From Hyphomicrobiales bacterium (GTDB lineage Bacteria; Pseudomonadota; Alphaproteobacteria; Rhizobiales; Rhizobiaceae), in contig UCJA01000025.1 in NCBI GenBank assembly GCA_900472675.1, positions 1 to 64,000 of the forward strand: a stretch of DNA of 64,000 bases. Reading direction: 5' to 3'. Both the position numbers and the translations under genes were made by a program. Below the pieces are notes generated by a model. The model was not told the origin of the DNA. It did not search any database and saw only the letters and a list, made by a program, of their open reading frames with translations. This document shows positions 51,547 to 60,096 of the stretch, piece after piece; the first letter of the stretch is position 1; each line of letters starts with the position of its first letter.

Positions 51547-51805
51547 ACTCCCGCCGCTCTGCGCGCGACGCTCTTCTGGCGGAGATGATGCGGACAATGT
51601 CACCACGTTCCGTGTAGATAACCGTTAGAAAAATACCGTTGCCTAAGCCAACAATCCGACGTCTGATTTCGCCGTAGTCCATCGATCGCGCTACCGTATC
51701 GAGGGCCAAAGGATCGTTGAAGACCTGGCAGGCGGCTACGAAGCTCACCCGGTGCTTGGCGAGATTGCTGACAGCTTTTGCATCATCCCATTCGAAAAAT
51801 AGCAT
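51530..51805 (-). CDS. BrnT family toxin
   Basis: 91 residues matching the BrnT (RelE-like RNase) pattern: FEWDDAKAVSNLAKHRVSF at the N-terminus, DYGEIRRRIVGLG in the middle and IVRIISARRASRAERREY at the end. The basic residues of the last segment form the presumed active site. First gene of a two-gene toxin-antitoxin operon. Upstream, at 51805-51870, is a short region where CCAGT..AGTAG-like elements repeat and may be the operator. Confidence 0.82.
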   Translation of the reverse strand: MLFFEWDDAKAVSNLAKHRVSFVAACQVFNDPLALDTVARSMDYGEIRRRIVGLGNGIFLTVIYTERGDIVRIISARRASRAERREYEDAQ

Positions 51806-51875
51806 GACTACCTACGGGTTGCCAGTAGATATCGTGTCGCGGCAAGTTTACCAGTCGCAGTAGGCGTAACATAGC

Positions 51876-51906
51876 GAAAGCCCGGGAATGTTGTCCCCGG
51901 GCTTTC
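51876..51906 (-). terminator. Terminator-like hairpin after nrdJ
   Basis: GAAAGCCCGGG and CCCGGGCTTTC form an 11-bp stem with a 9-base loop, about 40 bases past the nrdJ stop on the minus strand. The T run after it is short (TTTCG), so efficiency may be moderate. Confidence 0.65.
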
Positions 51907-51945
51907 CAAAATTCATAACCAACCGAAACTCTCGGCTACCCTTCC

Positions 51946-54900
51946 TCAGCTGCAGCCGCTCGTGCTGCCGCAGGTGTCGCACTTCTCGCAGGTGCCGTTG
52001 CGCACCATGGTGAAGTTCTGGCACTCGCCGCACATATTGCCCGTATACCCCTGAGCAATCGAACGGATGCGGCGCTCGGCTTCCTTCTTCTTGGCCTCCG
52101 TCTTGGCAGCGGCAGCGTCTGCCTCGGCCTTGTCGGAGAAGAGGGCGGTCGCAGCCTGCTGGCCTTCGTCGGCGATTTCCTCGGCGATCTCTTCCGTCAG
52201 TTCCTTGGCGCGTTCTTCATAGTCACGCTTGAAGGACACCACTTCCGAGGTGGAGATGGCGAGCGTCGTCTCCACCTTGCGAGCGGCAGAGCCGTTAAAG
52301 GCGCTGCCGCCGATCGGGGTCACGCTGGCCGAGGCGCGGGCAGGGGCAGCGGTGGCTGCACCCTTCGGCTCGCTTCCGGTCATGCGCTCGGATCCGCCCG
52401 ACACGAGCGTCGGCTTGTAGCCGCGCGTCCAGCCGGTCGAAAGCAGGTTGGTCTTGCCTTCCGAAATGCCCTTGCCGAGTGCCGTCTGTGAGAAGTCGGA
52501 GGTATCGACATGCGCAAGGTCGTGGCGGCCGAGATAGGAGACAGCCAGTTCGCGGAACACGTAGTCGAGGATCGACGTGGCGTTCTTGATCGCATCATTG
52601 CCGACGACCACGCCTGCCGGCTCGAACTTGGTGAAGGTGAAGGCCTCCACATATTCTTCGAGCGGCACGCCGTACTGGAGACCCAGCGAGATGGCGATGG
52701 CAAAGTTGTTCATCATCGCACGGAAGGCAGCGCCTTCCTTGTGCATGTCGATGAAGATCTCGCCGATCCGGCCGTCACCGAATTCGCCGGTGCGGAGATA
52801 GACCTTGTGACCGCCGACATTGGCCTTCTGGGTATAACCCTGGCGGCGGTTCGGCAGCTTTTCACGCTCGCGGGTAACCCGCTCGATGACCCGCTCGATG
52901 ATCTTTTCGGTGATCGTCACGGCCTGTGCGGCCTGCGGCTGCTGGATCAGGTCTTCCAGCGCATCCTCGTCGTCCTCGTCCTCGATCAGCGAGGCGTTGA
53001 GCGGTTGGCTGAGCTTGGAGCCGTCACGGTAGAGGGCGTTGGCCTTGAGGCCGAGCTTCCAGGACAGCATGTAGGCGGCGCCGCAGTCTTCGACAGTGGC
53101 ATCGTTCGGCATGTTGATGGTCTTGGAGATCGCGCCCGAGATGAACGGCTGGGCAGCTGCCATCATGCGGATGTGGCTGTCGACCGACAGGTAGCGCTTG
53201 CCGATTTTGCCGCAGGGGTTGGCGCAATCGAACACCGGCAGGTGCTCGTCCTTGAGGAAGGGGGCGCCTTCCAGCGTCATCGCACCGCAGACATGGATGT
53301 TGGCAGCCTCGATCTCCTTCCTGGAGAAACCGATGTGCTCAAGCAGGTTGAAGCTCATGTCCGACAGCTGTTCGTCGGAAACCTTCAGGGTGTCCTTCAG
53401 GAAGTCGACGCCAAGCGTCCACTGGTTGAACACGAACTTGATGTCGAAGGCGGCCTTGGTGGCACCGTTGATCGCCTCGATCTTTTCGTCCGAGAAGCCC
53501 TTGGCGCGCAGGCTACCGGGGTTGATGCCGGGAGCCTGGTTGATGTTGCCGTGGCCAAGCGCATAGGCCTCGATTTCGGCGATCTGGCTTTCCGTGTAGC
53601 CGAGCGTGCGCAGGGCTTCCGGAACGGCGCCGTTGATGATCTTGAAGTAGCCGCCGCCGGCCAGCTTCTTGAACTTCACCAGTGCGAAGTCTGGCTCGAT
53701 GCCGGTGGTGTCGCAATCCATCACGAGGCCGATCGTGCCGGTCGGCGCGATGACGGAGACCTGCGCATTGCGGTAGCCGTGCTGTTCGCCAAGCGTCAGT
53801 GCCAGGTCCCAGGCAGCCTTGGCATGGGTGACAAGATCCTGGTCCGGGTTTTCGGAATGGTTGAGCGGAACCGGGTTGACGGCCAGCTGCTCGTAGCCGG
53901 AAGCCTCGCCGTGCGCTGCACGGCGGTGGTTGCGGATGACGCGCAGCATGCTTTCGCGGTTGGGCGCAAAGTTCGGGAAGGGGCCGAGCTCGGAAGCCAT
54001 TTCCGCCGATGTCGCATAGGACACGCCGGTCATGATGGCGCTGAGCGATCCGGCGATGGCGCGGCCTTCGGCCGAGTCATATGGAATGCCGGTCGACATC
54101 AGCAGGCCGCCGATGTTGGCATAGCCGAGGCCGAGCGTGCGGTATTCGTAGGAGAGTTCGGCGATCCGCTTGGACGGGAACTGCGCCATCATCACCGAGA
54201 CTTCGAGCACGACCGTCCACAGGCGCACCGCATGCTCGTATTCGCCGATGTTGATGCGCTTGGTCGACGCGTCCTTGAACTGCAGGAGGTTCAGCGAGGC
54301 AAGGTTGCAGGCGGTGTCGTCGAGGAACATGTATTCCGAGCACGGGTTCGAGCCGCGGATCGGTCCACCGGCCGGCGAGGTGTGCCAGTCGTTCATCGTC
54401 GTGTTGAAGTGGATGCCCGGATCGGCAGACGCCCATGCGGCATAGGAGATCTTCTCCCACAGGTCGCGCGCCTTCAGCGTCTTCATGACCTTGCCGTCCT
54501 TGCGGGCGGTCAGGTTCCAGTCGCCGTCGTTCTCCACGGACCGCAGGAAGTCGTCCTTCAGCGAAACGGAGTTGTTGGAGTTCTGGCCGGAGACCGTCAG
54601 ATAGGCTTCCGAATCCCAGTCCGTGTCATAGGTCTTGAACTCCAGGTCCTTGTAGCCCTGGCGGGCGAACTGGATCACGCGACCGACGTAGTTTTCTGGA
54701 ACACTGTCCTTCTTGGCAGCACGGATCTCGCGCTTCAGGGCCGGGTTCTTGTTAGGGTCGAAGCAATCGTCGGCATCGCCCTCGCAGTTGACGCAGGCCT
54801 TCATGATCGCCTTCAGGTGCTTGGCGACGATCTTGGAACCGGTCACCAGAGCCGCAACCTTCTGCTCCTCCTTGACCTTCCAGTTGATGTATTCCTCGAT

Positions 54901-55767
54901 ATCCGGATGGTCGATATCGACCACGACCATCTTGGCCGCACGACGGGTCGTGCCGCCGGACTTGATCGCGCCGGCTGCCCGGTCACCGATCTTGAGGAAG
55001 CTCATCAGGCCGGACGAACGTCCGCCGCCGGAAAGCTTTTCGCCTTCGCCTCTCAGCATCGAGAAGTTGGAGCCGGTGCCGGAGCCGTATTTGAACAGGC
55101 GCGCTTCACGCACCCACAGGTCCATGATGCCGCCCTCGTTGACGAGGTCGTCTTCCACCGACTGGATGAAGCAGGCATGCGGCTGCGGATGTTCGTAGGA
55201 CGACTTGGACTTGGTGATCTTGCCGGTGAAGGGGTCCACGTAGAAGTGGCCCTGGCCGGGGCCGTCAATGCCATAGGCCCAGAACAGGCCTGTGTTGAAC
55301 CACTGCGGCGAGTTCGGCGCAACGCGCTGGGTGGCGAGCATATAGGCAAGCTCGTCCATGAACGCGGCTGCATCTTCCTCGGATGAGAAATAGCCACCCT
55401 TCCAGCCCCAATAGGTCCAGGTGCCGGCCAGACGCGAAAAGACCTGGCGCGCATCGACTTCGGAACCGTACTGCTCTTCCCGCGGCAGGTCCCTCAGGGC
55501 CTTCTCGTCGGCGACCGAACGCCACAGGAACGACGGAACATCGTTCTCCTCGACCTTGCGCAGCACCTTCGGCACGCCGGCCTTGCGGAAATACTTCTGG
55601 GCCAGGACGTCGGTGGCCACCTGGGAGAACTGCTTCGGCACGTCGATATCGGCCAGCCGGAAGACGATGGAGCCGTCCGGGTTGCGGATCTCGCTGACCG
55701 CCTTGCGGAATTCGATCTCCCCATAGGCACCAGTCTCGGGCTTGGTGAAGCGTCGTTCGATGCGCAT
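51946..55767 (-). CDS. nrdJ: Vitamin B12-dependent (class II) ribonucleotide reductase
   Basis: Makes deoxyribonucleotides with an adenosylcobalamin radical, independent of oxygen. 1273 residues, the long class II type. Core motifs include VAPNSPQWFNTGLFWAYG near residue 148, RGSNPCSEYMFLDDTACNLASLN with active-site cysteines, and SVIAPTGTIGLVMDCDTTG. The C-terminal tail (MCGECQNFTM, then TCEKCDTCGS) carries cysteine pairs that re-reduce the active site. A paired NrdR-box-like site lies 117-164 bases upstream. No cobalamin riboswitch was recognised. Confidence 0.97.
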   Translation of the reverse strand: MRIERRFTKPETGAYGEIEFRKAVSEIRNPDGSIVFRLADIDVPKQFSQVATDVLAQKYFRKAGVPKVLRKVEENDVPSFLWRSVADEKALRDLPREEQYGSEVDARQVFSRLAGTWTYWGWKGGYFSSEEDAAAFMDELAYMLATQRVAPNSPQWFNTGLFWAYGIDGPGQGHFYVDPFTGKITKSKSSYEHPQPHACFIQSVEDDLVNEGGIMDLWVREARLFKYGSGTGSNFSMLRGEGEKLSGGGRSSGLMSFLKIGDRAAGAIKSGGTTRRAAKMVVVDIDHPDIEEYINWKVKEEQKVAALVTGSKIVAKHLKAIMKACVNCEGDADDCFDPNKNPALKREIRAAKKDSVPENYVGRVIQFARQGYKDLEFKTYDTDWDSEAYLTVSGQNSNNSVSLKDDFLRSVENDGDWNLTARKDGKVMKTLKARDLWEKISYAAWASADPGIHFNTTMNDWHTSPAGGPIRGSNPCSEYMFLDDTACNLASLNLLQFKDASTKRINIGEYEHAVRLWTVVLEVSVMMAQFPSKRIAELSYEYRTLGLGYANIGGLLMSTGIPYDSAEGRAIAGSLSAIMTGVSYATSAEMASELGPFPNFAPNRESMLRVIRNHRRAAHGEASGYEQLAVNPVPLNHSENPDQDLVTHAKAAWDLALTLGEQHGYRNAQVSVIAPTGTIGLVMDCDTTGIEPDFALVKFKKLAGGGYFKIINGAVPEALRTLGYTESQIAEIEAYALGHGNINQAPGINPGSLRAKGFSDEKIEAINGATKAAFDIKFVFNQWTLGVDFLKDTLKVSDEQLSDMSFNLLEHIGFSRKEIEAANIHVCGAMTLEGAPFLKDEHLPVFDCANPCGKIGKRYLSVDSHIRMMAAAQPFISGAISKTINMPNDATVEDCGAAYMLSWKLGLKANALYRDGSKLSQPLNASLIEDEDDEDALEDLIQQPQAAQAVTITEKIIERVIERVTREREKLPNRRQGYTQKANVGGHKVYLRTGEFGDGRIGEIFIDMHKEGAAFRAMMNNFAIAISLGLQYGVPLEEYVEAFTFTKFEPAGVVVGNDAIKNATSILDYVFRELAVSYLGRHDLAHVDTSDFSQTALGKGISEGKTNLLSTGWTRGYKPTLVSGGSERMTGSEPKGAATAAPARASASVTPIGGSAFNGSAARKVETTLAISTSEVVSFKRDYEERAKELTEEIAEEIADEGQQAATALFSDKAEADAAAAKTEAKKKEAERRIRSIAQGYTGNMCGECQNFTMVRNGTCEKCDTCGSTSGCS

Positions 55768-55883
55768 TTTGCCGTGTCCTCGTTAGTTCGGCGCCACTCT
55801 CGGGCGCACATGTCGGTCCAGCCGCTCGCCATCATGGGCGGCTGGTCAAAATTCCATCATCCGCAGGAATCATCGTGGATGTC

Positions 55884-55931
55884 TATCTGTATCTTGTGAT
55901 GGATGGTGGCTGCAAACACTAAATATAGTAT
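55884..55931 (-). promoter_or_regulatory. Paired NrdR-box-like operator of nrdJ
   Basis: Box 1 at 55916-55931, ACACTAAATATAGTAT, matches the NrdR consensus ACACWATATATWGTGT at 14 of 16 positions. Box 2 at 55884-55899, TATCTGTATCTTGTGA, matches 10 of 16. Start-to-start distance is 32 bases, the spacing expected for two boxes on one DNA face. A -10-like element overlaps box 1 on the minus strand, as expected for repression. Confidence 0.65.
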
Positions 55932-56181
55932 TAACAGTTTCTTTCCAACAGAGCCAATCACAGTTTAGGCAGCCCCTGAGGGCACAGGAAACCGATGTCG
56001 AACCGTCCGTCAGGACCGGCTCAACCCGCACACGTTTCCGTAAAAACTCGAAAAAAGACCAGCCTCGTTACCTCTGGTCCAGTCGCCGCCGCAACCTGTC
56101 CGCAATGTCGTCCGCCAGCTGAGATTCGTCAAGGCGTAGAATGCTACGGTTTTATAACCACAAGATATTGTAGTTTTAGCC

Positions 56182-56190
56182 TGTGGATAA
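56182..56190. promoter_or_regulatory. DnaA-box 9-mer upstream of nrdJ
   Basis: TGTGGATAA, the exact complement of TTATCCACA. It lies in an A/T-rich patch about 415 bases upstream of nrdJ. A second site, TGTGGAAAA at 56366-56374, has one mismatch. Such boxes can tie ribonucleotide reductase expression to replication initiation in other bacteria. Confidence 0.4.
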
Positions 56191-56395
56191 CGGGGATGAA
56201 AATTACCAAGGATTCTCAAAGTCTTGCGCTGTGGCTCTGACGCGGGGCGCAGGCCTGCCGCGAGCCATTTGTAAGGCCTCTGTTGCCCGGAAGCACTGCT
56301 CCTCAGGCGATCTCGCGCTTTGTGCGTCGCATCCTGGCACACATCGCCGTCGGGCCGCGGCAAGCTGTGGAAAAGTCGTAGCAGGGGGGCAACGA

Positions 56396-56423
56396 GCGGC
56401 GGCGAGCGTTTCGCAACCGCCGC
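56396..56423 (-). terminator. GC-rich hairpin after gpt
   Basis: GCGGCGG at 56396-56402 pairs with CCGCCGC at 56417-56423, with an inner CGA/TCG stem. It lies 16 bases past the gpt stop but has no T run on the minus strand, so it may only protect the 3' end. Confidence 0.35.
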
Positions 56424-56438
56424 CGAGCTAGTGAGGCG

Positions 56439-56936
56439 TCAGCCCTTGTGGCCCTTGGCGATCGGTTCCTGGTAGGTGAAGCCCATGTCCCAGGGGAAAT
56501 AGATCCAGGTGTCCTGGCTCACCTCGGTCACGAAGGTGTCGATCATCGGCACGCCGGATGGCTTGGCGTAGACGCAGGCGAAATGCGCCTTCGGCAGCAT
56601 GGCCCGCACTTCCGAGGCGGTCTTGCCCGTGTCGGTCAGGTCGTCGACGACCAGCACGCCTTCACCCTGGTCCTTTGTAAGCTCCGGCGAAATCGCCTTG
56701 AGCAGGTTCATCTCCCCCTGGTTCACGTAGTCGTGGTAGGAGGCGATGCAGACCGTCTCGATCAGCCGGATGTTAAGCTCGCGCGAGATGATCGCGGCCG
56801 GCACAAGCCCACCGCGAGTGATGCAGACGATGGCGTGAAAGCCGCGGTCGAGGCCGGCAAGCCGCCAGGCAAGTGCACGGGCGTCCCGGTGGAACTGGTC
56901 CCAGGAAACAGGAAAGGCTTTTTCAGGAAGAGACAT
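56439..56936 (-). CDS. gpt: Xanthine(-guanine) phosphoribosyltransferase
   Basis: Purine salvage enzyme joining xanthine or guanine to PRPP at the inner membrane face. 165 residues from ATG 56936; the upstream part of the frame lacks family similarity. The PRPP-binding motif GVLVVDDLTDTGKT sits at 93-106 and CITRGGLVPAAIISREL at 38-54. The length is close to E. coli Gpt (152) with a few extra residues. Precedes nrdJ in the minus direction, but a 671-base gap separates them. Confidence 0.92.
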   Translation of the reverse strand: MSLPEKAFPVSWDQFHRDARALAWRLAGLDRGFHAIVCITRGGLVPAAIISRELNIRLIETVCIASYHDYVNQGEMNLLKAISPELTKDQGEGVLVVDDLTDTGKTASEVRAMLPKAHFACVYAKPSGVPMIDTFVTEVSQDTWIYFPWDMGFTYQEPIAKGHKG

Positions 56937-57067
56937 GGTGGGCTGCCATAATCGAGGAACGTGTTGGCCCTTGCTAATAGCGGCAACGCGCGCTCCCTGG
57001 CAAGCGGGGGAGCGCACTCTCGAGCCTGAAGGGCTCTAGGACCTTCGGCCCGATCCAAATTTTCTGA

Positions 57068-57092
57068 GGAACTGTCGGAAAGCTTATGAATT
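57068..57092 (+). promoter_or_regulatory. Candidate EcfG-type promoter of the DUF982 gene
   Basis: GGAAC at 57068-57072, 18 bases, TT at 57091-57092. Predicted start about 57098, 28 bases before the ATG. The -10 side (AATTCC) departs from the best consensus, so confidence is modest. Confidence 0.3.
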
Positions 57093-57125
57093 CCCTCTCC
57101 TGAAAATCAGGGAAGGGCTCGAACC

Positions 57126-57371
57126 ATGGCCGTCGATATCTGGGACCACAGCATAGAACTCATGATCGAAAGCTCGGATCATTTCCGGCGCGTCAGCAAC
57201 AGCCGGGAGGCGATGGAATGCCTGCTGACCTCCTGGCCGGTCAAGAGCGGCAAGTGGTTCAACCTGGCCCGCAAGACCTGCCTTCGCTCGCTCGAGGGCA
57301 GGGCGGACCATGTCCAGGCCGAGGCTGCCTTCGTCAAGGCCGCAAAAGAGGCGGGGATACTGCGCCACTAG
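57126..57371 (+). CDS. DUF982 domain-containing protein
   Basis: 81 residues, all DUF982: start MAVDIWDHSIELMIES, middle REAMECLLTSWPVKSGKWFNLARKTC (two stretches), end QAEAAFVKAAKEAGI. The family is almost restricted to Rhizobiales, where genomes carry many copies; function unknown. AGGGCTCG precedes the ATG. A stress-type promoter motif lies upstream. Confidence 0.8.
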   Translation: MAVDIWDHSIELMIESSDHFRRVSNSREAMECLLTSWPVKSGKWFNLARKTCLRSLEGRADHVQAEAAFVKAAKEAGILRH

Positions 57372-57416
57372 GTGGCCTGCGACGGCCGCCCCTAGAGCGG
57401 CCGCGCATAGGTCCCT

Positions 57417-58256
57417 TTATCGGGAGAGCAGCGTCAGGCCCTTCATCGAATCCAGGATGTTGCGGGTCACGCCGCCAAAAATCATTTCCCACCAGCGCGA
57501 ATGGCCATAGCCGCCCATCACCAGCAGATCGACGCCCTTGCCGGAAAGCCGGGCCTCGATGGCAGCCGACGCCGAACCGCCGCTGCCCTCGTCCGTGGTG
57601 ACGACAACGTTGACGCCATGGCGCGACAGTGACGCGGCAATGTCTTCACCAGCCGGCAGATAGGCGCGGGTGGAGCGGTCCGGCGGATCGACCACCAGGA
57701 TTTCCACGCGCTCCGCCCCCTGCAGGAAGGGCAGGGCGTCGAAGGTCGCACGCGATGCCTCGCGGGACCCGTTCCAGGCGATCATGACGTTCCGGACCGG
57801 CTTGAGCTCGGTCATGGCATGGGGAATGAGCAGCAGCGGGCGACCGCTCTCAAAAAGGAAAGACTCAAGGTCGGCCCGGTGGTCCGCATGCGAAGGATCG
57901 CTCTGGCTGGCAATCACGAGGTCGGCAGTACGGGCGGACTCCATGAATGGATTGGAGCTGTAGCCGGCCGATGACATGAAGCTGCGCCAGTCGGTGGAAA
58001 TGCCCTTGCCCTCCGCATGCAGCTTGAATATCTGCTGCACCTGCGCGGTTTCCTTCTGGGCGATCTCTTGCAGCACCTGGATGGCAGCCGGATCCGGAAT
58101 TTCCATCGGCGCGATCAGCGGCACGGCCGACAGGGTTTCCGCATGGCAGCCGATCAGATGCGCCGAAAACTGCGTGGCAAGCGCCGTCCCGAATGCACTG
58201 ATCTGGGGCGCGTTCTGCGCGGTGTCCAGAACGGCAAGGATTGTCTTATAGGCCAT
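57417..58256 (-). CDS. Universal stress protein (tandem UspA domains)
   Basis: 279 residues made of two Usp-like halves, the first starting MAYKTILAVLDTAQN and the second near residue 155 (VRNVMIAWNGSREASRA). The second half ends with the ATP-binding-type stretch LLVMGGYGHSRWWEMIFGG. Cytoplasmic. GAGGAAG precedes ATG 58256 by 6 bases. Relatives respond to starvation and oxidative stress. Convergent with the DUF982 gene. Confidence 0.9.
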   Translation of the reverse strand: MAYKTILAVLDTAQNAPQISAFGTALATQFSAHLIGCHAETLSAVPLIAPMEIPDPAAIQVLQEIAQKETAQVQQIFKLHAEGKGISTDWRSFMSSAGYSSNPFMESARTADLVIASQSDPSHADHRADLESFLFESGRPLLLIPHAMTELKPVRNVMIAWNGSREASRATFDALPFLQGAERVEILVVDPPDRSTRAYLPAGEDIAASLSRHGVNVVVTTDEGSGGSASAAIEARLSGKGVDLLVMGGYGHSRWWEMIFGGVTRNILDSMKGLTLLSR

Positions 58257-58369
58257 GGGCGTCTTCCTCGTAGCTGAAACGGGTGCGGAACCAATAGGAC
58301 ATGCATCTTGTCGCCCGCTTGATCCGCGTCAAGCCGGCAGGGTCTCTTTGCCACCCCGACGGGCGATGC

Positions 58370-59155
58370 TCAGGCCTCCGCCGTCGGGTTCTGCGGGATG
58401 CGGGAGGCCTCGATCCCCGCGATCATCGCCTGGACGGCCTCGGCAGCCGCATCGAGCACCTCCTGGTCGCGCGCCCGCACCACGATCTCGGTGGAGAAGC
58501 GCTGGCCGTCGTACTTCGGGTATGATCCGATGCTGGTCTGCGGGTGTGCCTTCTGCACGGCGCCAAGCGGCATGCCGATGTCGCCCTCGCCGTAGGGGCA
58601 GGGAATGGCCCGCGACAGGACCTTCGCCCCGGTGCGCAGCGTCGGTAGAACGTTATCGACCATGGCCTGGAAGACCTGGGGAACGCCAGCCATGACGTAG
58701 ACATTGCCGATGATGAAGCCCGGCGCCGTCGAAACAGGGTTGGCGATATGCCGCGCCCCTTGAGGCATGCGGGCCATGCGCTGGCGGGCCTCGGTGAATT
58801 CCATCTCCCGGCGGGCATACATCTCGGCAAGCAGCGTCATCGCATCGGCGTCATGGACGCAAGGCACGCCGAAGGCCTTGGAGACCGAATCGGCGGTGAT
58901 GTCGTCGTGGGTCGGGCCGATGCCGCCGGACGTGAAGACGTAGTCGAAGCGGCTTCGCAGCGCATTAAGGGCGTCCACGATCGCATCTTCGTCATCCGCA
59001 ACGATGCGCACTTCCCTGAGCTCGATGCCGGACAGCGTCAGCAATTCAGCCAGATGGACGATGTTCTTGTCCTTGGTCCGGCCAGACAGGAGTTCGTCGC
59101 CGATGGCCAGAATCGCGGCCGTGACGAGAGAGGATGATGAGGCATTGACCGACAT
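58370..59155 (-). CDS. CinA-like molybdopterin-binding domain protein
   Basis: 261 residues from ATG 59155, which has AAGGAG 6 bases upstream. Residues 10-180 are the MoCF/CinA N-terminal domain: AAILAIGDELLSGRTKDKN, FTSGGIGPTHDDITADSV, PGFIIGNVYVMAGVPQVFQ. The C-terminal CinA deamidase domain is missing, so this is the short form, of uncertain function (possibly ADP-ribose pyrophosphatase-related). Confidence 0.85.
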   Translation of the reverse strand: MSVNASSSSLVTAAILAIGDELLSGRTKDKNIVHLAELLTLSGIELREVRIVADDEDAIVDALNALRSRFDYVFTSGGIGPTHDDITADSVSKAFGVPCVHDADAMTLLAEMYARREMEFTEARQRMARMPQGARHIANPVSTAPGFIIGNVYVMAGVPQVFQAMVDNVLPTLRTGAKVLSRAIPCPYGEGDIGMPLGAVQKAHPQTSIGSYPKYDGQRFSTEIVVRARDQEVLDAAAEAVQAMIAGIEASRIPQNPTAEA

Positions 59156-59397
59156 GGGGATCTCCTTGGGACGCGTTACTCCTATGCCCAAAGAATAAAG
59201 GACAAAAGCGCTTTCTTGGACGGACGCAGAACGGCAGCCCTGTCATGGATTTGTCGCTGCAAGTCATTTAACGTGGCGAAGGTTGAACACTGCGTCTGCC
59301 CGGGTGCAGGTTCCAAACTGCGCGGAAGCCGGTATTGCTGGTACCCGGATCACAGGCGGCATCGCCGCCGGCACGAACACAACAACAGGAGAAGATC

Positions 59398-59997
59398 ATG
59401 GCGAAGGTTTTGGTTCTTTACTACTCGGCTTACGGCCACATCGAGACCATGGCATATGCCGTTGCCGAGGGCGCGAAGTCGGCCGGCGCGGACGTAACCG
59501 TCAAGCGCGTTCCCGAACTCGTTCCGGAAGCAGTTGCCGCCTCGTCCCATTTCAAGATGAACCAGGAAGCGCCGATCGCCACCCCGGACGAGCTGGCTGA
59601 TTACGACGCCATCATCTTCGGCTGCGGTACCCGCTTCGGCACCATGGCATCGCAGATGCGCAACTTCATCGACCAGACCGGCGGCCTCTGGGCGCAGGGC
59701 AAGCTGGTCGGCAAGGTCGGTTCGGTCTTCACCTCGACCGCCACCCAGCACGGCGGCCAGGAATCCACCATCCTTGGCTTTGTACCCACGCTTCTGCACC
59801 ACGGCATGGTCGTCGTAGGCCTGCCCTACGCCTTCCAGGGCCAGATGGGCCTCGACGAAATCCTCGGCAGCTCGCCTTACGGCGCAGCGACCATCACCGG
59901 TGGTGACGGATCGCGTCAGCCTTCGCAGGTCGAGCTCGACGCTGCCCGCTTCCAGGGCAACCACGTGGCCAAGATCGCAGCGAAGATCGCAGCCTAA
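59398..59997 (+). CDS. wrbA: NAD(P)H:quinone oxidoreductase WrbA
   Basis: FMN-dependent two-electron quinone reductase that avoids semiquinone radicals. 199 residues from ATG 59398 (AGGAGAAG ahead): flavodoxin-like fold with YYSAYGHIETMA for FMN phosphate, FGCGTRFGTMASQMRNFIDQ, and TSTATQHGGQEST. The C-terminal GSRQPSQVELDAARFQG is typical. Cytoplasmic, multimeric; often stress-induced. Ends at a 15-bp terminator. Confidence 0.96.
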   Translation: MAKVLVLYYSAYGHIETMAYAVAEGAKSAGADVTVKRVPELVPEAVAASSHFKMNQEAPIATPDELADYDAIIFGCGTRFGTMASQMRNFIDQTGGLWAQGKLVGKVGSVFTSTATQHGGQESTILGFVPTLLHHGMVVVGLPYAFQGQMGLDEILGSSPYGAATITGGDGSRQPSQVELDAARFQGNHVAKIAAKIAA

Positions 59998-60013
59998 GAC
60001 TCTTCAGACGAAC

Positions 60014-60048
60014 AAAAGGGCGCGATGCTCCGGCATCGCGCCCTTTTT
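60014..60048 (+). terminator. Intrinsic terminator after wrbA
   Basis: AAAAGGGCGCGATGC pairs perfectly with GCATCGCGCCCTTTT (15 bp, TCCG loop), then one more T. Confidence 0.9.
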
Positions 60049-60096
60049 CGTGCGACCCGTCCGCAAGAGACGGGTCAGTATCAGCGGTAGCAGGGC

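Larger units (their letters stand above)
55768..56438. other. Long intergenic region upstream of nrdJ, no gene seen
   Basis: 671 bases between nrdJ and gpt, both on the minus strand. It holds the NrdR-box-like pair (55884-55931), a perfect DnaA-box 9-mer (56182-56190) in an A/T-rich patch, a one-mismatch DnaA-box-like 9-mer (56366-56374), a small hairpin CGTAG-AATG-CTACG near 56130, and a GC-rich hairpin (56396-56423) after gpt. Short open frames exist but have no ribosome binding sites. Confidence 0.6.

Noticed and set aside
52510..55386. 958-codon open frame on + within nrdJ
   Set aside because: It is antisense to nrdJ over its whole length; long antisense frames arise from the codon bias of GC-rich genes. 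No ribosome binding site or family similarity.
55768..56000. Cobalamin riboswitch upstream of nrdJ
   Set aside because: B12-dependent reductases are sometimes controlled this way in other bacteria. I looked for a B12-box on the minus strand and saw only partial resemblance, so none is called.
55995..56240. 81-codon open frame on + upstream of nrdJ
   Set aside because: No ribosome binding site, no recognisable fold, and it covers control sequences.
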